Assembly (NCBI GenBank): GCA_900553285.1
Contig: USCX01000095.1
Coordinates: 1-5,167, forward strand
DNA length: 5,167 nt
Direction of reading: 5' to 3'
From: an uncultured Prevotella sp.
GTDB taxonomy: Bacteria; Bacteroidota; Bacteroidia; Bacteroidales; Bacteroidaceae
Made by a program: the position numbers and the translations under genes. Below the pieces are notes generated by a model. The model had not been told where the DNA came from and ran no database searches. It saw nothing but the letters and a program-made list of their open reading frames with translations. Positions 1-5,080 of the stretch are shown piece after piece. Positions within the stretch are counted from its first letter, which is position 1, and each line of letters starts with the position of its first letter.

Positions 1-149
1 GTGGCCGAGTGGTCCACGCGCACTTCGACAAACTGGCCCGGAAGCATGTCGGGCAGGGGGCGCGCCGTGTCGGTGAGCCGTAGCAGCACGTGGGTCGCGT
101 TCAAGCGTTCCGTGGCCGTCACGGTCAGGTCAATTAGGTGTTTGGTCAT
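1..149 (-). CDS. pyrK: PyrK, dihydroorotate dehydrogenase electron-transfer subunit (N-terminal part, cut by window edge)
   Basis: Reading leftwards from an ATG at 149-147, the frame stays open for 49 codons to the window edge and starts MTKHLIDLTVTATERLN. Residues 31-46 read PLPDMLPGQFVEVRVD, with the 'LPGQFxE(V/L)RVD' segment that begins the FAD-binding beta-barrel of the ferredoxin-reductase-like fold; in PyrK homologues this is followed by the FLRRPxS flavin-binding motif, which here lies just off the window. Known role of the family: PyrK carries FAD and a 2Fe-2S cluster and passes electrons from the PyrD catalytic subunit (dihydroorotate to orotate, pyrimidine synthesis) to NAD+. The identification rests on recalled similarity of the N-terminus to Bacteroides/Prevotella PyrK. 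pyrD often follows pyrK in these genomes and would lie to the left, but that is not visible. The start is supported by a TAnnTTTG promoter box about 25 nt upstream. Confidence 0.85.
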   Translation of the reverse strand, partial: MTKHLIDLTVTATERLNATHVLLRLTDTARPLPDMLPGQFVEVRVDHSA

Positions 150-174
150 GTTCTTATGTGGGTTCGTTGTGCTG

Positions 175-182
175 CAAAGTTA
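175..182 (-). promoter_or_regulatory. Bacteroidetes-type -7 box upstream of pyrK
   Basis: On the minus strand this reads TAACTTTG, an exact match to the Bacteroidetes -7 consensus TAnnTTTG. The pyrK ATG begins 25 nt downstream, which fits a short leader. No good TTTG -33 element is present at the usual 19-21 nt upstream, so the call rests on the -7 box and its position. No stem-loop that would suggest attenuation was seen between the box and the start codon. Confidence 0.5.
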
Positions 183-310
183 AACGAATTTGTGCGACAA
201 CACGTTCTCTTTGACCGGAAAAATAGTGTCCCGGTGCTTGTGTGGCGTGATAGTCCCTTATATAATGATGTGCATGAACGGGCGGCCTCCTTTTGGGGGC
301 AGACACATGT

Positions 311-346
311 GACGCGGGAAGGCGAATTCAATCGCCCTCCCGCGTC
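311..346 (-). terminator. Hairpin ending the secreted-protein unit (likely terminator)
   Basis: An inverted repeat of 15 bp (arms 311-325 and 332-346, one mismatch, 6-nt loop ATTCAA) lies 24 nt beyond the stop codon of the 280-aa secreted-protein gene and before the pyrK promoter. The arms are GC-rich (GACGCGGG...CCCGCGTC), so the structure is strong. There is no T-run on either strand right after it, so it is not a textbook intrinsic terminator. It may instead protect the transcript 3' end. The rest of the 150-370 gap holds only the pyrK promoter box; I see no gene in it. Confidence 0.6.
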
Positions 347-370
347 GTGGTCAGAAGGTGGCCCGCAGTG

Positions 371-1213
371 TTACCGGGCAAGGCGTTTTTTCCGTCCTTG
401 GATATAGATGCCTTGTTTGGGTGCTTTGCTGAGGCGACGGCCGTTTAGGTCGTAGATGGCGTCGTCGTCCACGGCTTGCGTGCCGGTGGCGATGCGGTCG
501 ATGCCGACGGGCTTATTGTCCAGCGTCCAGGTATAGGAAACAAGGCTGTCTTCGAGGATGCAGTTCATCTCGTCTGCAAAATAGTCGCTGTGGTGCGAAC
601 GCCAATGTGAGAGCGTCCCTTCCATGCTGAAAGGCCCCTGCACGAAGCCCACGCCGCTGACCCACCACATCTTGACGGGATAGTGTGCCGAATCTTCGGG
701 TTGTACCAGCAGGCCGGGCACTGTCTGGTTGTTTCCGGCGGCAGAGCTGATGGTGAATTGTCCTCGTCCGATGGCCGTGAGACTGACCTCTTTCCAGCGT
801 TCAGCCTTTTCAAAGTCAGGAAGGCGGAAAGTGGCTGTCTTTCCCGGTTCGAGGCCGAAGTCGTAGAGCAGTCCGGCGTCTGTGCTGCCCGGCGCGATGA
901 TGTAGACGCGGTCACCCTCTTCGTAGAGGCCTGCATAGTAGTGGAGCGGGTCGAGCGAATTGATGCTGTCGCCGTTGCCACGCTCCTCTTCGTAGGTGAG
1001 GATTTTTTTGCAGGGTTGTTCGCCGATGAGCGTGTCGCCGTCCACTGTGTAGATGCGGTACATGTCGGCGCTTCCGGTGTCGCCGCCCGTTTCTTTTCCC
1101 ACGTTCACCTCCCATTTCTTTCCGTCTTGCAGGAAGGCGGTGGCCGCCGTCTGTGCCGACAGGCTGACGGAGGCAAGGCTCAGTGCGAGCATAAGTAGTT
1201 TTGTCCGTTTCAT
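371..1213 (-). CDS. Secreted protein of unknown function with T9SS-like C-terminal tail (paralogue of the upstream gene)
   Basis: The protein has 280 aa. It begins with a signal peptide (basic MKRTK, hydrophobic residues 6-19, likely cleavage after Ala20 before Gln-Thr), so it is exported. Recognisable blocks are GDTLIG (59-64) with CKK (68-70), HYYAGLYEEGDRVYIIAP (91-108), AGLLYDFGLEPGKTATFRL (113-131), and a C-terminal tail, GIDRI at 237-241 then AIYDLNGRRLSKAPKQGIYI at 252-271. The tail resembles the last part of type A sorting domains (Por_Secre_tail family) used by the type IX secretion system, but many Bacteroidales proteins carry similar short tails, so secretion by that route is an inference. 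I recognise no catalytic motif. The paralogue upstream on the same strand shares every block, so the two arose by tandem duplication. The 73-bp gap between them has no TAnnTTTG box, so this gene is probably read from the upstream promoter. The stretch before its ATG is A-rich rather than a strong Shine-Dalgarno site, as is common in Bacteroidetes. Confidence 0.85.
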   Translation of the reverse strand: MKRTKLLMLALSLASVSLSAQTAATAFLQDGKKWEVNVGKETGGDTGSADMYRIYTVDGDTLIGEQPCKKILTYEEERGNGDSINSLDPLHYYAGLYEEGDRVYIIAPGSTDAGLLYDFGLEPGKTATFRLPDFEKAERWKEVSLTAIGRGQFTISSAAGNNQTVPGLLVQPEDSAHYPVKMWWVSGVGFVQGPFSMEGTLSHWRSHHSDYFADEMNCILEDSLVSYTWTLDNKPVGIDRIATGTQAVDDDAIYDLNGRRLSKAPKQGIYIQGRKKRLAR

Positions 1214-1247
1214 ACGCTTTGTTTTTTATCGGTTTGTGTATGTTTGG

Positions 1248-1272
1248 TTTCCCCGCCCGAGCGGGAGGGAAA
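1248..1272 (-). other. Intercistronic hairpin between the two secreted-protein genes
   Basis: The arms TTTCCC (1248-1253) and GGGAAA (1267-1272) pair. After a small internal loop (CG opposite A), CCC (1256-1258) and GGG (1263-1265) pair around a GAGC loop. The hairpin sits 15 nt beyond the stop codon of the 285-aa gene and 34 nt before the ATG of the 280-aa gene. It could be a leaky terminator or an mRNA-stability element setting the ratio of the two products. There is no T-run after it on the minus strand. Confidence 0.4.
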
Positions 1273-1275
1273 GGT

Positions 1276-1295
1276 GTGCCCTGAGCTCAGGGCAC
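1276..1295. repeat. Perfect 20-bp palindrome spanning the stop codon of the 285-aa gene
   Basis: GTGCCCTGAGCTCAGGGCAC equals its own reverse complement over all 20 bases. The TGA stop of the 285-aa gene lies within it (plus positions 1287-1289). As RNA it folds into an 8-bp stem with an AGCT loop, only 3 nt from the hairpin at 1248-1272, so the junction carries two stacked hairpins. Its role could be transcript stabilisation or partial termination; a DNA-binding site is also possible. No second copy was noticed in the window. Confidence 0.6.
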
Positions 1296-2144
1296 GATGT
1301 GCTTTTTCCCGTTTTGGATGTAAATTCCCCTTGCGGGCGCTTCGTCGAGGTGCCGGCCGCTGAGGTCGTAGATGGCGCCTTTGTCCGTGGTCTGCGTGCC
1401 TGAACGGATGTGGTCGATGCCGACGCCCGTTTCTTGGAATCCTGTTTCAAAGACGAAGCTTTGCTCTGTTTGACAAAGCATGTAGCCCGGAATGAGTGTG
1501 CCCACGTCTTTAAAATAGTCGAAGTCCGCTGCGGTTTTGGGTTGCGCTCCCGTGCAGAAAGGGCCATAGGCGTCGCCGACGCCCGCGAACCACTGCGTCG
1601 GTCCGCCCGCCTGCCCGTCTGCGGACTTCCCACTCAGGGTGAGCCGTACGAACGTCCTTTCCGCTCCCGATGCGTCACCCATGAGTGTGCCCGTCACGAC
1701 GGCGCGTTCCGTCACGGTGAGTACGGTGTCTTTCGCCTGCCGGGCGTCGAGGTAGTCTACCAAGCGGAATGTGGCCGATTCGCCTTCTTCAAGGCCGAAG
1801 TCGTAGAGCAGCCCCGCTTCGTCGCTGTCCGGCGCATAGAGATAGACGCGGTTGTCCTCTTCGTATAGGCTGGCGTAGTAAGTCGTGTCGGAATGATGGA
1901 TGGGAGTCGTCTCCACATAGCGAGACGAGTAGACTTTTTTGCAAACTTGCGAGCCTATGACGGTGTCTCCCTGTATGAAGTAGTGGACACCGCCAAAGTA
2001 TCTTTCCCATGCGCTTCCCATCTGGTGGTCTGAAACCAGTACGTACCACGTCTTCCCTTCTTCCACGAATGGCGACGTGGGTGTCTGCGCGGCCAGCATG
2101 ATGCCGCTGAACGAGAATAACAGTGTGTAGAAAAAACGTTTCAT
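1287..2144 (-). CDS. Secreted protein of unknown function with T9SS-like C-terminal tail (paralogue of the downstream gene)
   Basis: The protein has 285 aa with an N-terminal signal peptide (MKRFFYTLLFSFSGIMLAA, likely cleavage after Ala19 before Gln-Thr). It shares these blocks with its 280-aa neighbour: EGKTWYVLV (29-37), GDTVIG (59-64) with CKK (68-70), YYASLYEEDNRVYLYAP (89-105), AGLLYDFGLEEGESATFRL (110-128), GVGxxxGPF (188-196), GIDHI (242-246) and AIYDLSGRHLDEAPARGIYI (257-276). The region from about 130 to 235 has diverged most. The tail resembles type IX secretion sorting domains, so the protein is probably on the cell surface or in the periplasm (inference). The fold and ligand are unknown to me; the GDTxIG...CKK pattern recurs in many uncharacterised secreted proteins of gut Bacteroidales (recalled, not searched). 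Its ATG overlaps the TGA of a disrupted upstream frame by four bases (ATGA), which suggests that an intact ancestor of that frame was translationally coupled to this gene. Confidence 0.85.
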   Translation of the reverse strand: MKRFFYTLLFSFSGIMLAAQTPTSPFVEEGKTWYVLVSDHQMGSAWERYFGGVHYFIQGDTVIGSQVCKKVYSSRYVETTPIHHSDTTYYASLYEEDNRVYLYAPDSDEAGLLYDFGLEEGESATFRLVDYLDARQAKDTVLTVTERAVVTGTLMGDASGAERTFVRLTLSGKSADGQAGGPTQWFAGVGDAYGPFCTGAQPKTAADFDYFKDVGTLIPGYMLCQTEQSFVFETGFQETGVGIDHIRSGTQTTDKGAIYDLSGRHLDEAPARGIYIQNGKKHIVP

Positions 2145-2465
2145 AAGCCAAAGTGTTTATTGATGGTTTCTTGAATGATTTTCTGGGCCGTTTCTTCCGG
2201 CAGGTCTAAGTCGCGGGTGCGGCGGGTGTAGAGAAGTGGCCGTCGCGGCCCGTCCGAGCGTCTGCCATAGGAGTAGTTTCCCTATATAGTATGGTGTAGG
2301 TTGCCGCTTGGGCTTTCATGTGTTGACGACGGAAGCCGAGAGGGGAGTGATATCGGGCCAGATGGATGTTTTTCCGGTTGATGCCACTTTAAGGTGTCTG
2401 CGGCATGGCCTACGGTCGCTCATATGTAAAGACAAGGTGGCGACGTAAAACTGTTTCTTCTTCAT
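2141..2465 (-). pseudogene. Possible frame-disrupted small gene, first in the secreted-protein unit
   Basis: An ATG at 2465-2463 starts MKKKQFYVATLSLHMSD and runs 49 codons to a TGA at 2318-2316. A second frame covers about 2380-2270 and reads NRKNIHLARYHSPLGF with TYTILYR further on. A third frame, open from 2281 to the TGA at 2143-2141, reads NYSYGRRSDG early and PEETAQKIIQETINKHFGL at its end, then overlaps the next gene's ATG as ATGA. The start lies a promoter-leader distance below a TAnnTTTG box, and the end sits at a typical coupled junction, so the stretch looks like one gene of roughly 105 codons broken by at least two frameshifts. I do not recognise the product. Alternatives are a genuine 49-aa ORF followed by untranslated leader, or assembly errors in this stretch. 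The frameshift reading is an inference from sequence only. Confidence 0.35.
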
Positions 2466-2490
2466 GCTAAGGATTTAAGGGTTGACATGG

Positions 2491-2498
2491 CAAATTTA
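2491..2498 (-). promoter_or_regulatory. Bacteroidetes-type -7 box for the minus-strand secreted-protein unit
   Basis: On the minus strand this reads TAAATTTG, an exact TAnnTTTG match. It ends 25 nt before the ATG at 2465, the same distance seen for the pyrK box and close to that of the plus-strand promoter in this window. No exact TTTG -33 element stands at the usual distance upstream. No other exact -7 box was found between here and either paralogue, so this is the best candidate promoter for the whole unit. Confidence 0.5.
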
Positions 2499-2778
2499 AG
2501 GAAAGCGAGAATAAGTCGTATTTGCTAAACGTTTAATTTTCGGGGGGGGTAATGTGTAAATTTTGTTAACGACAGGCATGCGCTTCGCAGGGAAAGCGGT
2601 GGTGGGCGGTGTGCGTGCCAGCCCGTGGTCCGGTACATGACTATCTGGCCGACATTCAGTGAAACGTGTCCGGCTGACAGGAAAAACGGGGTGGCTGACT
2701 GGTTTTTCAGTCGGGGCGTCCGTTTGATGGCCTCGCGGCGACGATTTTTGCCGTGTGGCGCGATTTCCGGCCGGTGGC
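2499..2778. other. Non-coding spacer between divergent transcription units
   Basis: I see no supportable gene on either strand. The stretch holds a perfect 10-bp palindrome TAAACGTTTA at 2526-2535, a run of eight G at 2542-2549, a near-miss of a plus-strand -7 box (TAAATTTTG at 2557-2565, one base too long), and a small hairpin with arms 2695-2701 and 2708-2714 around a GTTTTT loop. GAAAAAC at 2681-2687 could pair instead with GTTTTTC at 2702-2708. The T-run lies in the hairpin loop rather than after it, so the structure does not look like a terminator. Confidence 0.5.
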
Positions 2779-2809
2779 TTTGGCGGGTCGGTGGAAATGG
2801 CTAATTTTG
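2779..2809 (+). promoter_or_regulatory. Bacteroidetes promoter for the VOC protein and phosphohexomutase operon
   Basis: TTTG at 2779-2782 is followed after exactly 19 nt by TAATTTTG at 2802-2809. This matches both elements of the Bacteroidetes consensus (TTTG, 19-21 nt, TAnnTTTG). Transcription would start near 2815, about 20 nt before the ATG at 2836. No further exact box precedes the mutase gene, so both genes are probably read from here. Confidence 0.72.
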
Positions 2810-2835
2810 CCTTGCAAAACTATACGGAAATAACT

Positions 2836-3231
2836 ATGCTTACTCCTTTGCAATTTGATCACTTTGCCCTGCATGTCTCTGACTTGGACGAGAGTTCCCG
2901 CTTCTACTGTCGGGCTTTTGACTTGCATGAATGTGGTCGCACGGAAGGAGACGCGGAGAAATATGTGGATGCCTCCGTCTTGCTGACTGATGCGGTCGGA
3001 GTGTTCCGCCTTGAATTGCGCGATGAATTGAGGCCGTTACCCATCTATAATGCCCACGACAGGGAGTGTGTCTTTATCTTCCGTGCGTCGGGCGATTTTG
3101 CCGAATGGCGGGCGCGTCACATGGCGGACGGTCTGTGGGCTCATGATGATGCGGAGACGGGTGGTTATTGGCTTCGCGATCCGGACGATTATGAACTGTT
3201 GGTCGTTCCGGACAATGAAACAAACCGATAA
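2836..3231 (+). CDS. VOC-superfamily (glyoxalase/bleomycin-resistance fold) protein
   Basis: The product has 131 aa. The first module has the usual 'FDHFALHVSDLDESSRFY' opening (residues 7-24, with metal-ligand-type His9) and closes its sheet with FRLEL containing Glu60. The second module ends with YWLRDPDDYELLVV (111-124), the DPDxY hallmark. Length and order fit a single-domain VOC protein; family members include glyoxalases, dioxygenases and resistance proteins, usually metal-dependent. Two canonical ligand positions look changed: the His of the second module (an 'HxxF'-type strand) is replaced in CVFIF (78-82), and the Glu normally eight residues into 'DPDGxxxE' is Leu122, although Glu120 is two residues earlier and would face the same side of the strand. 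The substrate cannot be inferred. An in-frame ATG at 2755 would add 27 residues, but the promoter lies inside that extension and 'GGAAATAACT' precedes the ATG at 2836, so the shorter start is preferred. The mutase gene follows after 19 nt, which suggests an operon. Confidence 0.85.
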   Translation: MLTPLQFDHFALHVSDLDESSRFYCRAFDLHECGRTEGDAEKYVDASVLLTDAVGVFRLELRDELRPLPIYNAHDRECVFIFRASGDFAEWRARHMADGLWAHDDAETGGYWLRDPDDYELLVVPDNETNR

Positions 3232-3250
3232 ACGTTAAACTCACAACGAT

Positions 3251-5005
3251 ATGGAAAACGAAGAGTTGATTAAACAGTGCGAGGCCAAGGCCCGCGAGTG
3301 GATGACGTCGCCCCTGTACGACGCTGAGACGCAAGCCGAAGTGCGTCGTATGGTGGAGAGTGAGGACAAGACCGAGCTCATCAATTCGTTCTACCAGAAC
3401 CTCGAATTCGGCACAGGCGGCCTGCGCGGCATCATGGGTGCCGGCACCAACCGCATGAACATCTATACCGTCGGGGCCGCTACGCAAGGCCTCTCGAACT
3501 ACCTGAAGAAGAACTTTGCCGACCGCGCCGAGATTTCGGTGGTCGTGGGTTACGACTGCCGCAACAACAGCAGCCTCTTCGCCCAAACCGCGGCCGACAT
3601 ATTCAGTGCCAACGGCATCAAGGTCTACCTTTTCGAAGAGATGCGCCCCACGCCCGAAACGAGTTTCGCCATCCGCCATCTTGGCTGCCAGAGCGGCATT
3701 ATCCTGACGGCCTCCCACAACCCCCGCGAGTATAACGGCTATAAGGCTTACTGGGAGGACGGCGCGCAGGTGTTGGCCCCGCACGACAAGGGCATAATCG
3801 ACGAGGTGAACAAAGTGACGGTGGCTGACATCAGGTTCGAGGGCAATCCGGCGCTCATCCAGACCATCGGAGAAGAAATAGACCGCATTTATTTGGAAAA
3901 GGTACATTCGCTGTCTATCGACCCCGAGTGCATCCGCCGCCAGAAGGACCTGAGCATCGTCTACACTCCCCTGCACGGCACGGGCATGACGCTCATTCCC
4001 CGGTCGCTCGCCCTGTGGGGCTTTGAGAACGTCCACTGCGTCAAGGAGCAGATGGTGAAAGACGGAAACTTCCCCACAGTGGTCAGCCCGAACCCGGAGA
4101 ACGCCGAGGCACTCACGCTGGCCCTGAAACTGGCCAAGGAAATCGACGCCGACATCGTCATGGCGTCTGACCCCGACGCCGACCGCGTGGGCATGGCCTG
4201 CAAGAACAGCGAGGGCGAGTGGGTGCTTGTCGACGGTAACCAGACCTGCATGATTTTCCTCTACTACATCATCATGAACCGGCAGGCCCAAGGAAAGATG
4301 AAGGGCAACGAGTTCATCGTGAAGACCATCGTGACCACCGAACTCATCCGCGCTATCGCCGAGAAGAACCATATCAAGATGTACGACTGCTACACGGGCT
4401 TCAAATGGATAGCCCGCCAAATCCGCCTTAACGAGGGCAAAATGCAGTATATCGGTGGAGGTGAGGAGAGCTATGGTTTCCTGGCCGAAGACTTTGTCCG
4501 CGACAAGGATGCCGTTTCGGCCTGCTCGCTGCTGGCTGAGATTTGCGCTTGGGCCAAAGACCAGGGAAAGACCCTCTACGACATTCTGATGGACATCTAC
4601 GTGGAGTATGGCTATTCGCTCAACAAGACGATTAATGTGGTGAAGCCCGGAAAAACGGGGGCCGATGAAATCAAGGCCATGATGCAGAACTTCCGCGCCA
4701 ACCCGCCGCGCGAAATCGCGGGGTCGAAAGTGGTTTGCACGAAGGACTACGCCACTTTGGTCGAGACTGACGCCGACGGCAAGACCCGGCCGCTCGATAT
4801 GCCCGAGACGAGCAACGTGCTTCAATGGTACACCGAAGACGGGACCAAAGTCAGCGTGCGCCCCTCCGGGACGGAGCCGAAAATCAAGTTCTACATCGAA
4901 GTGAAAGGCGGCGAGATGGGTTGCAAGCACTGTTATGCCAGCGCCCATGCCGTAGCTCAGGAGAAAGTGGACGCAGTGGTGAAATCGCTTGGGCTCGACG
5001 CGTAA
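3251..5005 (+). CDS. Phosphoglucomutase/phosphomannomutase (alpha-D-phosphohexomutase superfamily)
   Basis: The protein is complete at 584 aa, a normal length for the long PGM2-like branch. All four signature loops of the superfamily are visible: the phosphoserine loop TASHNP (153-158, Ser155 being the phosphorylated residue), the Mg2+ loop DPDADR (307-312, three Asp ligands), the sugar-specificity loop GGGEESYGF (402-410) and the phosphate-binding loop RPSGTEPKIKFY (537-548). The GTGGLRG segment at 54-60 is the N-terminal phosphate-contact region typical of this branch. Known reaction: cytosolic interconversion of hexose 1-phosphate and 6-phosphate through a bisphosphate intermediate, feeding glycogen, nucleotide-sugar and glycolytic pools. 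Glucose, mannose or pentose preference cannot be settled from sequence. The C-terminus carries a CKHC pair (Cys558, Cys561). The gene sits 19 nt after the VOC gene and is probably co-transcribed. Its strong bias to C/G-ending codons suggests high expression and creates a long antisense open frame. Confidence 0.96.
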   Translation: MENEELIKQCEAKAREWMTSPLYDAETQAEVRRMVESEDKTELINSFYQNLEFGTGGLRGIMGAGTNRMNIYTVGAATQGLSNYLKKNFADRAEISVVVGYDCRNNSSLFAQTAADIFSANGIKVYLFEEMRPTPETSFAIRHLGCQSGIILTASHNPREYNGYKAYWEDGAQVLAPHDKGIIDEVNKVTVADIRFEGNPALIQTIGEEIDRIYLEKVHSLSIDPECIRRQKDLSIVYTPLHGTGMTLIPRSLALWGFENVHCVKEQMVKDGNFPTVVSPNPENAEALTLALKLAKEIDADIVMASDPDADRVGMACKNSEGEWVLVDGNQTCMIFLYYIIMNRQAQGKMKGNEFIVKTIVTTELIRAIAEKNHIKMYDCYTGFKWIARQIRLNEGKMQYIGGGEESYGFLAEDFVRDKDAVSACSLLAEICAWAKDQGKTLYDILMDIYVEYGYSLNKTINVVKPGKTGADEIKAMMQNFRANPPREIAGSKVVCTKDYATLVETDADGKTRPLDMPETSNVLQWYTEDGTKVSVRPSGTEPKIKFYIEVKGGEMGCKHCYASAHAVAQEKVDAVVKSLGLDA

Positions 5006-5030
5006 GCGGTAATCTGATAATCACGTATTG

Positions 5031-5063
5031 ACCAGCGAGCAGCCCAATGGGTTGCTCGCTGGT
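5031..5063 (+). terminator. Hairpin after the phosphohexomutase gene (terminator or leader structure)
   Basis: A 15-bp stem (arms 5031-5045 and 5049-5063, one G-T wobble, 3-nt AAT loop) begins 25 nt after the mutase stop codon. The arms read ACCAGCGAGCAGCCC and GGGTTGCTCGCTGGT. There is no T-run after it (GTATGAGAG follows), so intrinsic termination is plausible but not textbook. The next start codon lies only 17 nt further on. I found no TAnnTTTG box between 5006 and 5080, so read-through into the next gene is possible. Confidence 0.6.
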
Positions 5064-5080
5064 GTATGAGAGATAAGAAT

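Noticed and set aside
138..407. 89-aa plus-strand open frame in the pyrK upstream region
   Set aside because: It runs through the pyrK start, the pyrK promoter box and the 311-346 hairpin, and its composition is not protein-like.
683..1198. 171-aa plus-strand open frame
   Set aside because: It lies fully opposite the 280-aa secreted-protein gene, which has a signal peptide, a paralogue and a terminal hairpin. It has no promoter of its own.
1410..1868. 152-aa plus-strand open frame
   Set aside because: It is antisense to the 285-aa secreted protein. Its apparent similarity to the 683-1198 frame only mirrors the homology of the real paralogues.
2557..2565. Possible plus-strand -7 box TAAATTTTG
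   Set aside because: The spacing between TA and TTTG is one base too long, and no start codon with a protein-like frame follows before the real promoter at 2779.
2755..2835. 27-residue N-terminal extension of the VOC protein
   Set aside because: The best promoter in the window (2779-2809) lies inside it, and the VOC fold begins right after the ATG at 2836.
2707..2928. 73-aa minus-strand open frame overlapping the VOC gene start
   Set aside because: It overlaps the opposite-strand VOC gene and its promoter, resembles nothing I recognise and has no promoter box in front of it.
3074..4948. 624-aa open frame on the minus strand across the mutase gene
   Set aside because: It is antisense to a complete phosphohexomutase with all signature loops. 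The frame stays open because the mutase uses C/G-ending codons, and the translation is rich in His, Val and Leu without recognisable domains.
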